Source: an uncultured Pseudomonadota bacterium
GTDB taxonomy: Bacteria; Pseudomonadota; Gammaproteobacteria; Methylococcales; Methylomonadaceae
Direction: 5' to 3'
Length of the DNA stretch: 64,000 nt
Assembly: GCA_903870545.1 (NCBI GenBank)
Contig: CAIQDI010000013.1
Location: 1 to 64,000 of the forward strand
Shown: positions 17,843-26,178 of the stretch, in pieces
How positions within the stretch are numbered: position 1 is the first letter of the stretch
Layout: the number at the start of each line of letters is the position of its first letter
Notes under the pieces: generated by a model
Told to the model about the DNA's origin: nothing
Databases searched by the model: none
What the model saw: only the letters and a program-made list of their open reading frames with translations
Position numbers and translations under genes: made by a program

Positions 17843-19444
17843 ATGAGTGACACAGTGCAGAAAAATTTGGATGTAATAAGCGCAGAAAAATTGGGACTTC
17901 ACAACGTGGGTCAGGTTTATCATAATTTGAGTTATGACGAACTGTTTGATCACGAAGTCGCTAACGAAGAAGGACAAGTGTTGAGCAATGACACGATGAC
18001 TGTCGACACAGGGAAATTCACGGGTCGATCGCCGAAAGATAAGTTTTTTGTAGAACAAGAACCCTCGAACCAAAATATCGCTTGGGGCAGCGTGAATAAA
18101 CCCGTTTCAGCGGAAATTTTCGACGATTTGTACGCTGATGTGATTACCTATTTGTCGGACAAAGACATTTATGTCACTGACGGTTTCAGTGGCGATGGCG
18201 AAACCCGTAAATCCGTGCGTTTTGTTACCGAATTTGCATGGCAAGCGCATTTTGTAAAAAATATGTTTATTCGCCCAGAAGGTGACGAATTAACCGATTT
18301 TGTGCCGAATTTTCGCGTTTATAACGCCAGCAATTTCACCAATGAAAAATGGCAAAATCACGGCTTAAATTCCGAAGTTTTTTGTATTTTCAACGTCGAA
18401 AAGAATGTCGCTATTATTGGCGGCACTTGGTACGGTGGCGAAATGAAAAAAGGCATTTTCACCATGATGAATTATTGGCTACCATTGGAAGGTATTTTGT
18501 CAATGCACTGTAGCGCGAATGTCGGCAAAGACGGCGATGTAGCGTTATTTTTCGGATTATCGGGAACAGGCAAAACCACGCTTTCAACCGATGCGTCACG
18601 CAAGTTAATCGGCGACGACGAACACGGTTGGGATGATGAAGGTGTGTTCAATTTTGAAGGCGGTTGTTACGCAAAATGTATCGGTTTATCACAAGAAAAT
18701 GAACCCGAAATTTTTGCAGCGATTCGTCGTCACGCATTATTAGAAAACGTGGTTTATGACGATAACGGCGAAGTTAATTATCACGACAGTTCTAAAACAG
18801 AAAACACGCGCGTTTCCTATCCAATTGAACATATCGAAAATCACGAACCGGATTTGCGTGCGGGACAACCGCAAAATATTATTTTTCTAACGTGCGATGC
18901 GTTTGGTATTTTGCCGCCGGTTTCAAAATTATCAAAAGAACAGGCAATGTATTATTTCTTATCGGGTTACACGGCGAAAGTGGCGGGTACAGAACGGGGC
19001 GTGACGGAACCACAAGCAACGTTTTCCGCGTGTTTTGGTGAAGCCTTTTTACCGTTACATCCAACCGTTTACGCAACCTTACTCGGCAAAAAAATGGAGC
19101 AACACGGCGTAAATGCGTATTTAGTGAATACCGGTTGGACAGGCGGCGGTTATGGCGTGGGCAAACGGATGAGCATCAAAGGCACTCGTGCTTGTGTGAA
19201 TGCGATTTTGGATGGCAGCATCAATAATGCTGATTTTGAAACAATGCCGTATTTTAATTTGAGCATTCCAACAACCTTGGCTGGCGTTGAAACGAATTTA
19301 TTGAACCCACGAAATGCGTGGGAAGACAAAGCGACTTTTGACGAAACCGCGCAAAAATTAGCGGGCATGTTTGTCACAAATTTCAAAAAATACACCCGCG
19401 CAAATAACGAATTTGATTTCACACAAGCTGGGCCACAATTGTAA
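17843..19444 (+). CDS. pckA: Phosphoenolpyruvate carboxykinase (ATP)
   Basis: Interconverts oxaloacetate and PEP with ATP; gluconeogenic or anaplerotic. The 533-residue product has [10 protein letters not shown] near residue 61, the P-loop GLSGTGKTT at 238-246, [20 protein letters not shown], and [20 protein letters not shown]. These features define the ATP-dependent, not the GTP-dependent, enzyme. It is a single-gene unit with its own promoter and a hairpin after the stop. Confidence 0.98.
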   Translation: MSDTVQKNLDVISAEKLGLHNVGQVYHNLSYDELFDHEVANEEGQVLSNDTMTVDTGKFTGRSPKDKFFVEQEPSNQNIAWGSVNKPVSAEIFDDLYADVITYLSDKDIYVTDGFSGDGETRKSVRFVTEFAWQAHFVKNMFIRPEGDELTDFVPNFRVYNASNFTNEKWQNHGLNSEVFCIFNVEKNVAIIGGTWYGGEMKKGIFTMMNYWLPLEGILSMHCSANVGKDGDVALFFGLSGTGKTTLSTDASRKLIGDDEHGWDDEGVFNFEGGCYAKCIGLSQENEPEIFAAIRRHALLENVVYDDNGEVNYHDSSKTENTRVSYPIEHIENHEPDLRAGQPQNIIFLTCDAFGILPPVSKLSKEQAMYYFLSGYTAKVAGTERGVTEPQATFSACFGEAFLPLHPTVYATLLGKKMEQHGVNAYLVNTGWTGGGYGVGKRMSIKGTRACVNAILDGSINNADFETMPYFNLSIPTTLAGVETNLLNPRNAWEDKATFDETAQKLAGMFVTNFKKYTRANNEFDFTQAGPQL

Positions 19445-19457
19445 TTTCCCTCCAAAT

Positions 19458-19487
19458 AGTGCGACGTGAATAATCGCGTCGCACTTT
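19458..19487 (+). terminator. Hairpin after pckA
   Basis: AGTGCGACG pairs with CGTCGCACT (9 base pairs, 10-base loop) followed by a short TTTC. It sits between pckA and the TlpA-like gene. The weak T-run makes termination plausible rather than certain. Confidence 0.55.
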
Positions 19488-19499
19488 CGAATTTTCTCA

Positions 19500-19985
19500 A
19501 TGAAACTATTTATTGCTGTCACACTTTTAATTGCACTGGCTACAGGCATTTTTTTTAGTGTTAAAACCCCCGTAAAAAATGCCACTTTTACCGCGTTAAA
19601 CGGCGAACAAATGTCGTTTGAAAAGTTGCACGGTAAACCTGTGATTGTGACGTTTTGGGCAACCGATTGTGAGAATTGCCTCAAAGAAATTCCGCTTTGG
19701 CTCGATTTGTATTCACGTTATCACGCGCAAGGTTTGGAAATTATTGGCGTGTCGATGTATTACGACCCGCCGAATCACGTTATTGAATTTAGTAAATCCC
19801 GCGTCCTGCCCTACCCGATTACGTTGGATATTGAAGCGAAATTAGCGAAAGAATTTGGTAATGTCAGTGTTACGCCAACGACGTTTTTGTTGAATCCGAA
19901 AGGCGAAATTGTGTGGCAAAAAATCGGCTTATTTGAATTGACTGAATTGCAGTCGCAGATTGAAAATTTTTTAAGGGAAAAATAA
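19500..19985 (+). CDS. TlpA/ResA-like membrane-anchored thioredoxin
   Basis: The 161-residue protein starts with an uncleaved-looking signal or anchor (FIAVTLLIALATGIFFSV), then a thioredoxin-like domain with the redox pair in FWATDCENCLKEIP and the cis-Pro region NVSVTPTTFLLNPKGEIV. Proteins of this family act in the periplasm as thiol reductants, for example in cytochrome c maturation. The stop overlaps the hemJ start by one base (TAATG), which ties it to heme metabolism by context. Confidence 0.9.
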   Translation: MKLFIAVTLLIALATGIFFSVKTPVKNATFTALNGEQMSFEKLHGKPVIVTFWATDCENCLKEIPLWLDLYSRYHAQGLEIIGVSMYYDPPNHVIEFSKSRVLPYPITLDIEAKLAKEFGNVSVTPTTFLLNPKGEIVWQKIGLFELTELQSQIENFLREK

Positions 19986-20410
19986 TGCTCTGGTTAAAAG
20001 CGTTACATTTAATTGCGATGGTATGTTGGTTTGCGGGATTATTTTATTTGCCGCGATTGTACGTTTATCACGCGATGAGCGACGATACAGCGAGCGACGA
20101 ACGGTTCAAAATCATGGAGCGAAAATTATTTTTTGGCATTATGACTCCGTCGATGCTTGCGACATTTGTGTTCGGAATTTGGCTGTTAATCGCGGGCGCG
20201 TGGCAGACGTATTCGCACGCAGGTTGGTTGCACGTCAAATTAGCGTTGTTGCTGGGTTTGGTGATTTACCATTATTTTTGCTGGGAATGGCTGAAGGATT
20301 TTCGTGCTAATCAAAATAAACGTGACCACGTTTTTTATCGTTGGATGAATGAAATTCCGGTGTTGTTTTTGGTGGCGATAATTATTTTAGCGGTGGTAAA
20401 GCCCTTTTGA
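19985..20410 (+). CDS. hemJ: Protoporphyrinogen oxidase HemJ
   Basis: Inner-membrane enzyme for the penultimate step of heme synthesis. The 141-residue length and the pattern WLKALHLIAMVCWFAGLFYLPRLYVYHA, read in parts, fit the UPF0093/HemJ family: a conserved His in the first helix, LPRL-YVYH, ERKLFFGIMTPSM, and GWLHVKLALLLGLVIYH. About four membrane segments are visible. It is coupled to the TlpA-like gene and followed by a strong terminator. Confidence 0.92.
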   Translation: MLWLKALHLIAMVCWFAGLFYLPRLYVYHAMSDDTASDERFKIMERKLFFGIMTPSMLATFVFGIWLLIAGAWQTYSHAGWLHVKLALLLGLVIYHYFCWEWLKDFRANQNKRDHVFYRWMNEIPVLFLVAIIILAVVKPF

Positions 20411-20439
20411 AAAAACGGGCAGAGTCTGCCCGTTTTTTT
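20409..20439. terminator. Bidirectional terminator between hemJ and the NTF2-like gene
   Basis: AAAAAACGGGCA-GAGTC-TGCCCGTTTTTTT is a GC-rich stem flanked by A- and T-runs. It overlaps the hemJ stop and can serve the convergent gene too. Confidence 0.9.
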
Positions 20440-20448
20440 GACAAAAAA

Positions 20449-20859
20449 TTACGCGCTAACTTGTGCAATCCAATCTTGAAGATTGTAATAATTAGTGATT
20501 CGAGCGACTTGATTGTCACGGATTTCAAAAAATGCACCGGCGGGCAAACGATATTTTTGACCTTTCGCTTCAGGCAATCCTTCGTCGGTTTTCAAATACT
20601 CGCCAACAACGACGAATTCGGCGGCTGCTCGTTTACCATCAGCGGATGCCATAATAATCATGTCAACAAGCTGTTCTTTATAGTTAAAATTCATACAAGA
20701 CATAAATTGCGTGAACGCTTCTTTGCCTATATCTCGTTTTCCTTGGTTAATGTCGTGAATGACATCGTCGGTCAGTAAATTTAAAAAAGTATCCATGTCG
20801 CCGTTGTTAAATGCGGCGTAGTAGTTTTCAATTAAAGAAAGAGTGGCTTGTTGAGTCAT
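20449..20859 (-). CDS. NTF2-like (SnoaL-type) protein
   Basis: The 136-residue product has the NTF2-fold outline: a first helix with LIENYYAAFNNGDMDTFLNLL, then LTDDVIHDINQGKRDIGKEA and a closing strand region FEIRDNQVARITNYYNLQDW. Such proteins are small isomerases, hydrolases or ligand-binding pockets; the substrate here is unknown. It stands alone between two terminators with an AAGGAA ribosome binding site. Confidence 0.8.
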   Translation of the reverse strand: MTQQATLSLIENYYAAFNNGDMDTFLNLLTDDVIHDINQGKRDIGKEAFTQFMSCMNFNYKEQLVDMIIMASADGKRAAAEFVVVGEYLKTDEGLPEAKGQKYRLPAGAFFEIRDNQVARITNYYNLQDWIAQVSA

Positions 20860-20931
20860 TTAATTTTCCTTATAAAACAAAAATGAAAGTTATTGTATGA
20901 GCGCATATTTTAACTTAGAACAAAAAAAAAT

Positions 20932-20953
20932 TATAAAAAACTGGTTTTTTATA
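20932..20953. promoter_or_regulatory. AT-rich perfect palindrome upstream of tRNA-Leu
   Basis: TATAAAAAAC-TG-GTTTTTTATA has 10-base arms and a 2-base centre. It covers the expected -35 region of the tRNA promoter, so it could be a protein-binding site; its low complexity means chance is possible. Confidence 0.3.
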
Positions 20954-20960
20954 AAAAGAT

Positions 20961-20969
20961 TGTTATAAT
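20961..20969 (+). promoter_or_regulatory. Extended -10 promoter of tRNA-Leu
   Basis: TGT followed by a perfect TATAAT forms an extended -10 element 11 bases before the mature tRNA. No good -35 is seen, which extended -10 promoters can tolerate. Confidence 0.6.
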
Positions 20970-20980
20970 TTGCCTACTTT

Positions 20981-21067
20981 GCCGGGGTGGCGGAACTGGT
21001 AGACGCGCCGGATTCAAAATCCGGTGGGGGAAACTCCGTGCCGGTTCGATTCCGGCCCTCGGTACCA
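20981..21067 (+). tRNA. tRNA-Leu (CAA anticodon)
   Basis: An 87-base class II tRNA with an encoded CCA. The anticodon stem CCGGA/TCCGG encloses the loop TTCAAAA, giving anticodon CAA for the UUG codon. The D-arm GGTAGACGC, a long variable arm (GGGGGAAACTCC) and the T-arm CCGGTTCGATTCCGG are all present. It has its own promoter and terminator and lies just before recD. Confidence 0.98.
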
Positions 21068-21071
21068 AAGT

Positions 21072-21109
21072 AAAAAGTCTTAATAGTTAATCCTATTAAG
21101 ACTTTTTTT
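21072..21109 (+). terminator. Terminator of tRNA-Leu
   Basis: AAAAGTCTTAATAG pairs with CTATTAAGACTTTT across a 6-base loop, followed by a T-run. It ends where an upstream in-frame ATG for recD would begin, which supports the later recD start. Confidence 0.88.
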
Positions 21110-21142
21110 ATGGGTATCACTTTTTCAACGCACTCACCTTTT

Positions 21143-22786
21143 ATGCTTGAATCCTTACTGTTTTCTCGTCTCGATGTTGCTTTCGCACAATTTTTCAGTG
21201 CGTTAACAGATTTTTCAAATGATGAAAAAAAATCCTTAGAAACCTTACTCACACACTTATCTTTTACCCAATATCAAGGCAATACTTGCCTAAAATTAAC
21301 TGAGCCACAACGGCGATTATTGCTGATTTCAGGTTTAGCATCTTCTCCCAACGAAAATGCCACCGCCTGTCCTCTTCACATTGATGAACATAATCATCTT
21401 TATTTACGCCGCTATTGGGATTACGAGCAACGCCTAATTGCAAAACTACGGGCAATGCAACAAACCGATTTACCCATTTCAAATTTAGACAAACTGCTTG
21501 ATACTTTTTTTGAAATTTCAATCGAACCAAAAAAAGATGACCAGCGTGAAGCCGCAAAATGCGCTGTTAACCAAGCATTTACGATTATCACCGGCGGCCC
21601 TGGAACTGGAAAAACCACCACCGTTGTTAAAATTCTCGCATTATTACAAGCACTCCACGTCGAAAAACCCTTACATATTGCACTCGCTGCGCCAACCGGC
21701 AAAGCCGCCATGCGGTTACAAGAGTCCATTACACACAGCAAAACGTCGTTACAGTGCGACGAGTTCATTAAAAACAATTTACCCGAAACGGTCACAACTA
21801 TTCACCGCTTACTCGGTGCAAAACCCCCCTCGCCCTATTTTCGTTATAACAAAAAAAATTTATTACCTTACGATTTAATCGTCATTGATGAAGCGTCGAT
21901 GATTGATTTAGCCATGATGAGCAAACTCGTCGAAGCCATAAAACCAGATGCACGGTTAATTTTATTAGGTGATAAGGAACAACTTGCCTCCGTCGAGTCC
22001 GGAACAGTGTTAGCCGATTTAACGCAAGCCTTGCCACAAAACACGATTGAACTTAAAAAAACTTATCGTTTTCAAGGTGAAATTAAAGCGTTCGCCGCCG
22101 CTATCAATCAACAAGACGCAAAATTAGCATGGGGCATGACACAGCAAAAAAATGCGGTGATTGAACATTTGGGCGACGATTATTTGACGTATTTAGTTGA
22201 ACAACACCACGATTATTTTCACGATATTAAAACAAACAAAACGTTCTCGGAAATTTACGCTGCCTTCAATCGCTTTCAGATTTTATGCGCTCATCGTGAA
22301 GGAAAAAATAGCGTTTCAGATTTAAATTATCGTTTAGAAACAGTCTTGCACAACCAAAAACTAATCAATTTATCAACCGTGTGGTACGTCGGGCGACCTG
22401 TAATGGTGACGCAAAATAACGCTGCGTTGCAATTGTACAATGGCGATATTGGGTTATGTTTACCCGATGAACACGGTGATATAAAAGTATTTTTTCCGCG
22501 TCCAGATGGCAAGAAACAAGGTTATTCGCCCGCGCGATTACCCCATTGCGAAACCGTTTTTGCGATGACGATTCACAAAAGCCAAGGTTCAGAATTTGAA
22601 GAGGTTTGTGTATGTTTACCAGAAAATATGCAAACTATATTGACCAAGGAATTGCTTTATACCGCCATTACTCGCGCGAAAAAACGTATTAAATTAGTGA
22701 CAACTGAAACCATTTTTACCGCAACTGTGCAAGCAAATGTGGCACGAGTGACAGGATTGGTCGAACAATTCAAAATTACCCTATAA
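21143..22786 (+). CDS. recD: Exodeoxyribonuclease V subunit alpha RecD
   Basis: 5'-3' helicase subunit of RecBCD, used in double-strand break repair. Motifs: Walker A GGPGTGKTT at residues 151-159, ALAAPTGKAAMRLQES, VIDEASMIDLAMM, LLGDKEQLASVESG, AMTIHKSQGSEFEEV and YTAITRAKKRIKLV. At 547 residues it is RecD1-sized, not the longer RecD2. I prefer the ATG at 21143 because the one at 21110 lies in the tRNA terminator. recB and recC, its usual partners, are not in the window, so it is unlinked from them here. Confidence 0.93.
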   Translation: MLESLLFSRLDVAFAQFFSALTDFSNDEKKSLETLLTHLSFTQYQGNTCLKLTEPQRRLLLISGLASSPNENATACPLHIDEHNHLYLRRYWDYEQRLIAKLRAMQQTDLPISNLDKLLDTFFEISIEPKKDDQREAAKCAVNQAFTIITGGPGTGKTTTVVKILALLQALHVEKPLHIALAAPTGKAAMRLQESITHSKTSLQCDEFIKNNLPETVTTIHRLLGAKPPSPYFRYNKKNLLPYDLIVIDEASMIDLAMMSKLVEAIKPDARLILLGDKEQLASVESGTVLADLTQALPQNTIELKKTYRFQGEIKAFAAAINQQDAKLAWGMTQQKNAVIEHLGDDYLTYLVEQHHDYFHDIKTNKTFSEIYAAFNRFQILCAHREGKNSVSDLNYRLETVLHNQKLINLSTVWYVGRPVMVTQNNAALQLYNGDIGLCLPDEHGDIKVFFPRPDGKKQGYSPARLPHCETVFAMTIHKSQGSEFEEVCVCLPENMQTILTKELLYTAITRAKKRIKLVTTETIFTATVQANVARVTGLVEQFKITL

Positions 22787-22822
22787 TTGGCAAATTTTAA
22801 AATTGTTAATGAGTGCTTTTTC

Positions 22823-23245
22823 ATGCAAAATCCAGCTTTTATAGCCACAGAACTAAACGCCGCGCTGATAGAAATTCAAAAAGCCGCCGCAGCACTCTAT
22901 CTATTTACCGACAAATTGACACTATTGAAAATGGTGCATCACGTCGTGGTAAAAATTATCCAAGCCGTAGATTTAGTGCAAAAAGAATTAAAACAAACTG
23001 CTTCCAGAGAAAAGGCATTCGATGCACTCGAATCATCAACATCAGTATTATTTTTAGAAGAAGTCGTTGATGCCGACACGATGAGTGAATTGGAAGATTA
23101 CATTTTGTCCTTCGCCAAGCAATTAGACGACGAAGATTTAATCCGTTTTTTAAGCGAAATCATGGATAAAGTTGAAATAAAATACAATGCGCTACTGGAA
23201 AAAACCCATGAATTTAATGCGTTACTCAAAAATGAATTGGAATAA
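22823..23245 (+). CDS. Hypothetical helical protein
   Basis: I do not recognise this 140-residue protein. It has no signal peptide or membrane helix. It looks mostly helical and acidic in the second half (LEEVVDADTMSELEDYILSF, then KQLDDEDLIRFLSEIMDKVE), possibly a coiled-coil or four-helix bundle. The first ATG at 22823 is used; a TTG at 22787 could extend it by 12 residues. It follows recD by 36 bases and overlaps a small hydrophobic reading frame at its end. Confidence 0.7.
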   Translation: MQNPAFIATELNAALIEIQKAAAALYLFTDKLTLLKMVHHVVVKIIQAVDLVQKELKQTASREKAFDALESSTSVLFLEEVVDADTMSELEDYILSFAKQLDDEDLIRFLSEIMDKVEIKYNALLEKTHEFNALLKNELE

Positions 23246-23351
23246 TGCTATTGCGCTAACGAATCTACACCAACCGTTAAAACAGAGTTATTTATGGTCG
23301 GGGTTTTGTTTAATAAGTGCAGTGTATTTTGTATTTTGTGAAAAAATCTAG
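23232..23351 (+). CDS. Possible small membrane protein (39 residues)
   Basis: A 39-codon reading frame starts inside the last codons of the preceding gene (14-base overlap) and ends at TAG. Its product begins MNWNNAIALTNLHQ and contains one hydrophobic stretch, WSGFCLISAVYFVFC, that could span the membrane. The overlap would allow translational coupling. There is no independent ribosome binding site and no family, so this is tentative. Confidence 0.3.
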   Translation: MNWNNAIALTNLHQPLKQSYLWSGFCLISAVYFVFCEKI

Positions 23352-23383
23352 CGCGACAAAACTTGCTTTTTATAGCAAAAACG

Positions 23384-23405
23384 TTAAGTTATCACTTTAA
23401 GTTAT
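23384..23405 (+). promoter_or_regulatory. Direct repeats before htpX
   Basis: TTAAGTTAT occurs twice, separated by CACT, ending 20 bases before the htpX start. Tandem 9-mers with a 13-base period could be a regulator site in the leader. The preceding 23246-23383 stretch otherwise holds only the small frame noted above. Confidence 0.3.
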
Positions 23406-23425
23406 TTAATCGAGAGGGTCATTTT

Positions 23426-24304
23426 ATGAAACGTATCTTTCTATTTTTAGTCACCAACATTGCAGTAATGGTGGTGATTGGCACTATTTTTAGCATGTTG
23501 GGTTTGCACAGTTCATTGCAGGCAAACGGCGTGGATTTAGATTTGCCAAAATTGCTATTGATGTCCGCAATTATCGGTTCAGCGGGTTCAGTGATTTCGT
23601 TGTTTATGTCGAAATGGTCAGCCAAAAGAGGTATGGGCGTGGTGGTTATTGAATCGCCGCAAAACCAAACTGAAAAATGGTTGCTCGATATTGTGGCGCG
23701 TCAAGCGCAACAAGCCGGAATTGGCATGCCTGAAGTCGGAATTTTTGAAGCAGCAGAAGCGAATGCCTTTGCTACCGGCGCAAACAGAAACAGTGCGTTA
23801 GTCGCTGTCAGTACGGGATTATTGCAGAGCATGAGCGCGGACGAAGTCGAAGCGGTCGTCGGGCATGAAATCAGTCATGTTGCGAATGGCGATATGATTA
23901 CGATGGCGTTAATGCAAGGCGTAGTGAACACATTTGTGTATTTCTTCGCGACAATTATCGGTCACTTTGTCGATAAAGTGCTTTTGAAAAACGAAGAAAG
24001 TGGCTACGGTTGGGCGTATTACGTTACGCAAATGGTCGCACAAATCGCCCTCGGTATTTTAGCTTCAATGTTGACGATGTGGTTTTCACGTTACCGCGAA
24101 TTCAGAGCCGACGCAGGTGGCGCGAATTTAGCCGGACGCGAAAAAATGATTTCCGCATTGCGGGCTTTGCAACGTTCGCACGAACCCGAAGCGTTACCCG
24201 GACAACTCGCAGCATTCGGTATTAACGGCGGTGGTACGATGCGGTTATTCATGACGCATCCGCCGCTTGAAGAACGCATCGCGGCGTTACAAAACTTACG
24301 TTAA
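23426..24304 (+). CDS. htpX: Membrane protease HtpX
   Basis: Zinc metalloprotease of the inner membrane that degrades misfolded membrane proteins. Zinc motif HEISH is at residues 147-151 (VVGHEISHVANGD), and the downstream Glu ligand lies in SRYREFRADAGGANLAGR. Two N-terminal membrane helices (IFLFLVTNIAVMVVIGTIF and LLLMSAIIGSAGSVISLF) and two central ones fit the family. The ATG at 23426 follows a GAGAGG site and gives 292 residues, close to E. coli HtpX. Confidence 0.96.
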   Translation: MKRIFLFLVTNIAVMVVIGTIFSMLGLHSSLQANGVDLDLPKLLLMSAIIGSAGSVISLFMSKWSAKRGMGVVVIESPQNQTEKWLLDIVARQAQQAGIGMPEVGIFEAAEANAFATGANRNSALVAVSTGLLQSMSADEVEAVVGHEISHVANGDMITMALMQGVVNTFVYFFATIIGHFVDKVLLKNEESGYGWAYYVTQMVAQIALGILASMLTMWFSRYREFRADAGGANLAGREKMISALRALQRSHEPEALPGQLAAFGINGGGTMRLFMTHPPLEERIAALQNLR

Positions 24305-24330
24305 TCGACCGAAAATTCGGTATTTCATAA

Positions 24331-24396
24331 TGTGGGCGCGACAAATTCGCGCTTGCTTTTGACCTTTTAAAAAGCGCGAATGAATTCGCGCCCACA
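24331..24396. repeat. REP-like inverted repeat element
   Basis: TGTGGGCGCG at 24331-24340 pairs with CGCGCCCACA at the right end, and inner AATTCGCGCT pairs with AGCGCGAAT. The arms are about 30 bases, with small mismatches and a CTTTTGACCTTTTAAAAAG centre. It lies between htpX and the aminotransferase and resembles the GC-rich intergenic palindromes dispersed in many proteobacterial genomes. Only one copy occurs in this window. It could also act as the htpX terminator. Confidence 0.65.
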
Positions 24397-24412
24397 ACGA
24401 CATTTCAAAAAT

Positions 24413-25594
24413 ATGAGCATCACACTTTCTAATCGCGTTAATGCAGTAAAACCTTCCCCAACTTTAGCCATTACCGCTAGAGCTGCTCAAATGCGAGCCG
24501 CAGGTCACGATATTATTGGTTTGGGTGCGGGCGAACCCGATTTCGACACGCCTGATTTTATCAAACACGCCGCGATTGAAGCGATTAACAAGGGTTTCAC
24601 GAAATACACCGCTGTTGATGGCATTGCGCCGTTGAAAAAAGCCATTATCGACAAATTCAAAAACGACAACGGTTTGGACTACAACGCGAAACAGATTTTA
24701 GTTTCATGCGGTGGTAAACAAAGTTCGTACAATTTAACGCAAGCCCTTTTAAATTCAGGCGATGAAGTGATTATTCCTGCGCCGTATTGGGTTTCATATC
24801 CTGATATGGTTTTGTTGGCGGATGGTATTCCCGTCATTATTGAAACCACGCAAGCGCAAAATTTCAAAATGTCGCCCGAACAATTACGCGCCGCGATTAC
24901 CGAAAAAACGCGGTTAATTTTTATCAATAGCCCGTCAAATCCGTCTGGTGTAGCGTATTCGTTGGACGAATTGAAAGCATTGGGCGATGTGTTAGCAGAT
25001 TTTCCAAATATCATTATCGCTACTGATGATATGTACGAACATATTTTGTGGGAACAAAGCACGTTTGTGAACATTTTGAACGCGCATCCTGAATTTTACG
25101 ACCGCACAATTGTGATGAATGGCGTGTCAAAAGCCTATTCGATGACGGGCTGGCGCATTGGTTATGCGGCGGGGAATGAAAAATTGATTGAAGCGATGTG
25201 TACAATTCAATCACAAAGTACGTCGAATCCAACCTCAATTTCACAATATGCCGCCCTCGCTGCGTTAACGGGCGACCAAGGTTTTATTGCTGAAATGTGC
25301 GTTGAATTCAAGAAACGTCACGATTTCGTGGTAGCTGAATTGAACACGATTGACGGCGTGGAATGCGTACCAACGGACGGGACGTTTTACGTTTTCCCGA
25401 ATGTTGAAAAATTGTTAGCACGTTTGGATGGTATTGATGACGATTTGGCATTTTCAGATTATCTCATCGAAAAAGCCGGTGTGGCACTGGTTCCGGGTTC
25501 CGCATTTGGAACGGCGGGACATATTCGGCTTTCGATTGCGACCAGTATGGACAATCTAAAAACTGCGCTAGAGCGCATTAAACAAGCGATTTAA
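24413..25594 (+). CDS. PLP-dependent aspartate-type aminotransferase (class I)
   Basis: Transfers amino groups between aspartate or related donors and 2-oxo acids. Motifs: GLGAGEPDFDTPDFIK near the start, FINSPSNPSGVAYS, the PLP lysine in NGVSKAYSMTGWRIGYAAG, and the C-terminal arginine region HIRLSIATSMDNLKTALER. This is the Iγ/Ib-like aspartate aminotransferase common outside enterobacteria. I start at 24413 (MSITLSNRVNAVKPSPTL, 393 residues); an ATG at 24380 would lie within the inverted repeat. A terminator follows. Confidence 0.93.
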   Translation: MSITLSNRVNAVKPSPTLAITARAAQMRAAGHDIIGLGAGEPDFDTPDFIKHAAIEAINKGFTKYTAVDGIAPLKKAIIDKFKNDNGLDYNAKQILVSCGGKQSSYNLTQALLNSGDEVIIPAPYWVSYPDMVLLADGIPVIIETTQAQNFKMSPEQLRAAITEKTRLIFINSPSNPSGVAYSLDELKALGDVLADFPNIIIATDDMYEHILWEQSTFVNILNAHPEFYDRTIVMNGVSKAYSMTGWRIGYAAGNEKLIEAMCTIQSQSTSNPTSISQYAALAALTGDQGFIAEMCVEFKKRHDFVVAELNTIDGVECVPTDGTFYVFPNVEKLLARLDGIDDDLAFSDYLIEKAGVALVPGSAFGTAGHIRLSIATSMDNLKTALERIKQAI

Positions 25595-25599
25595 CACAA

Positions 25600-25631
25600 A
25601 AACGAGGGCGATTTTCTAATCGCCTTTTTTT
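25600..25631 (+). terminator. Terminator after the aminotransferase
   Basis: GGCGATT pairs with AATCGCC around a TTCT loop, followed by seven T residues. Confidence 0.88.
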
Positions 25632-25654
25632 GTATTCTCCTATCTGGAATTATT

Positions 25655-26160
25655 ATGAAAAATTTTTTTGCTGTTTTAGCTGTTCTGTCTGCAACTTCAT
25701 TTTCAGTTCAAGCTGAAACAAAGTTTATTCCGCCACACGCCGAATCATTTGATACTGCGTCTTGTGCGAAAACCAGTGAAGCGGAAATTACCGCTATGTT
25801 CGACAATTGGAATGCCGCGTTAGCAACTTTGGATGCACATAACGTGGCGATGATGTATGTTCACGATGCGATTTTGTTGCCAACCGTTTCAAATAAACCG
25901 CGTGTCACGCATGATGAAATCGAAGAGTATTTTGTGCATTTTTTGAAAAAGAGACCGCACGGAACAATTGATTGGCGCATTATCAAGATTGGCTGCAATA
26001 TCGCCTCAGATACTGGACTTTACACCTTCACGTTGCACGATAAACACGCAAATTGGCAGCGCGATATTCCTTTGTTTACGAGTACGACCATGATCAATGG
26101 TTAATCGAACATCATCATTCTTCGATGATGCCTGAAAAAGTTAAAAAACAACATCACTAA
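25655..26160 (+). pseudogene. SgcJ/EcaC-type NTF2-like secreted protein, interrupted by a one-base frameshift
   Basis: The first frame (25655-26104, 149 residues) starts with a signal peptide (MKNFFAVLAVLSATSFSVQA) and contains EITAMFDNWNAALATLDAHN and TVSNKPRVTHDEIEEYFVHF, typical of the SgcJ/EcaC or CaMKII-association NTF2-like family. It ends in family-unlike sequence. The expected C-terminus, ARYSFVYEYDHDQWLIEHH then HSSMMPEKV, is encoded directly downstream in the -1 frame and stops at 26160. The break is best placed at AAA 26042-26044: one more A there would join the frames. The gene is either a recent pseudogene, a sequencing error in a homopolymer, or a shifted-frame product. It sits just before sulP. 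Confidence 0.85.
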
Positions 26161-26178
26161 AAACAGAGCGTTGCAACC

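Noticed and set aside
20974-21252. Minus-strand frame of 92 codons over the tRNA-Leu
   Set aside because: It is antisense to the tRNA and its product (PPPDFESGASTSSAT) is the well-known false translation of a tRNA-Leu gene.
24413-25594. Earlier start at 24380 for the aminotransferase
   Set aside because: The extra residues come from the right arm of the inverted repeat and are unlike the family.
26042-26104. Programmed frameshift in the SgcJ-like gene
   Set aside because: The AAA run is too short and lacks a slippery heptamer or a downstream stem that would support programmed slippage.
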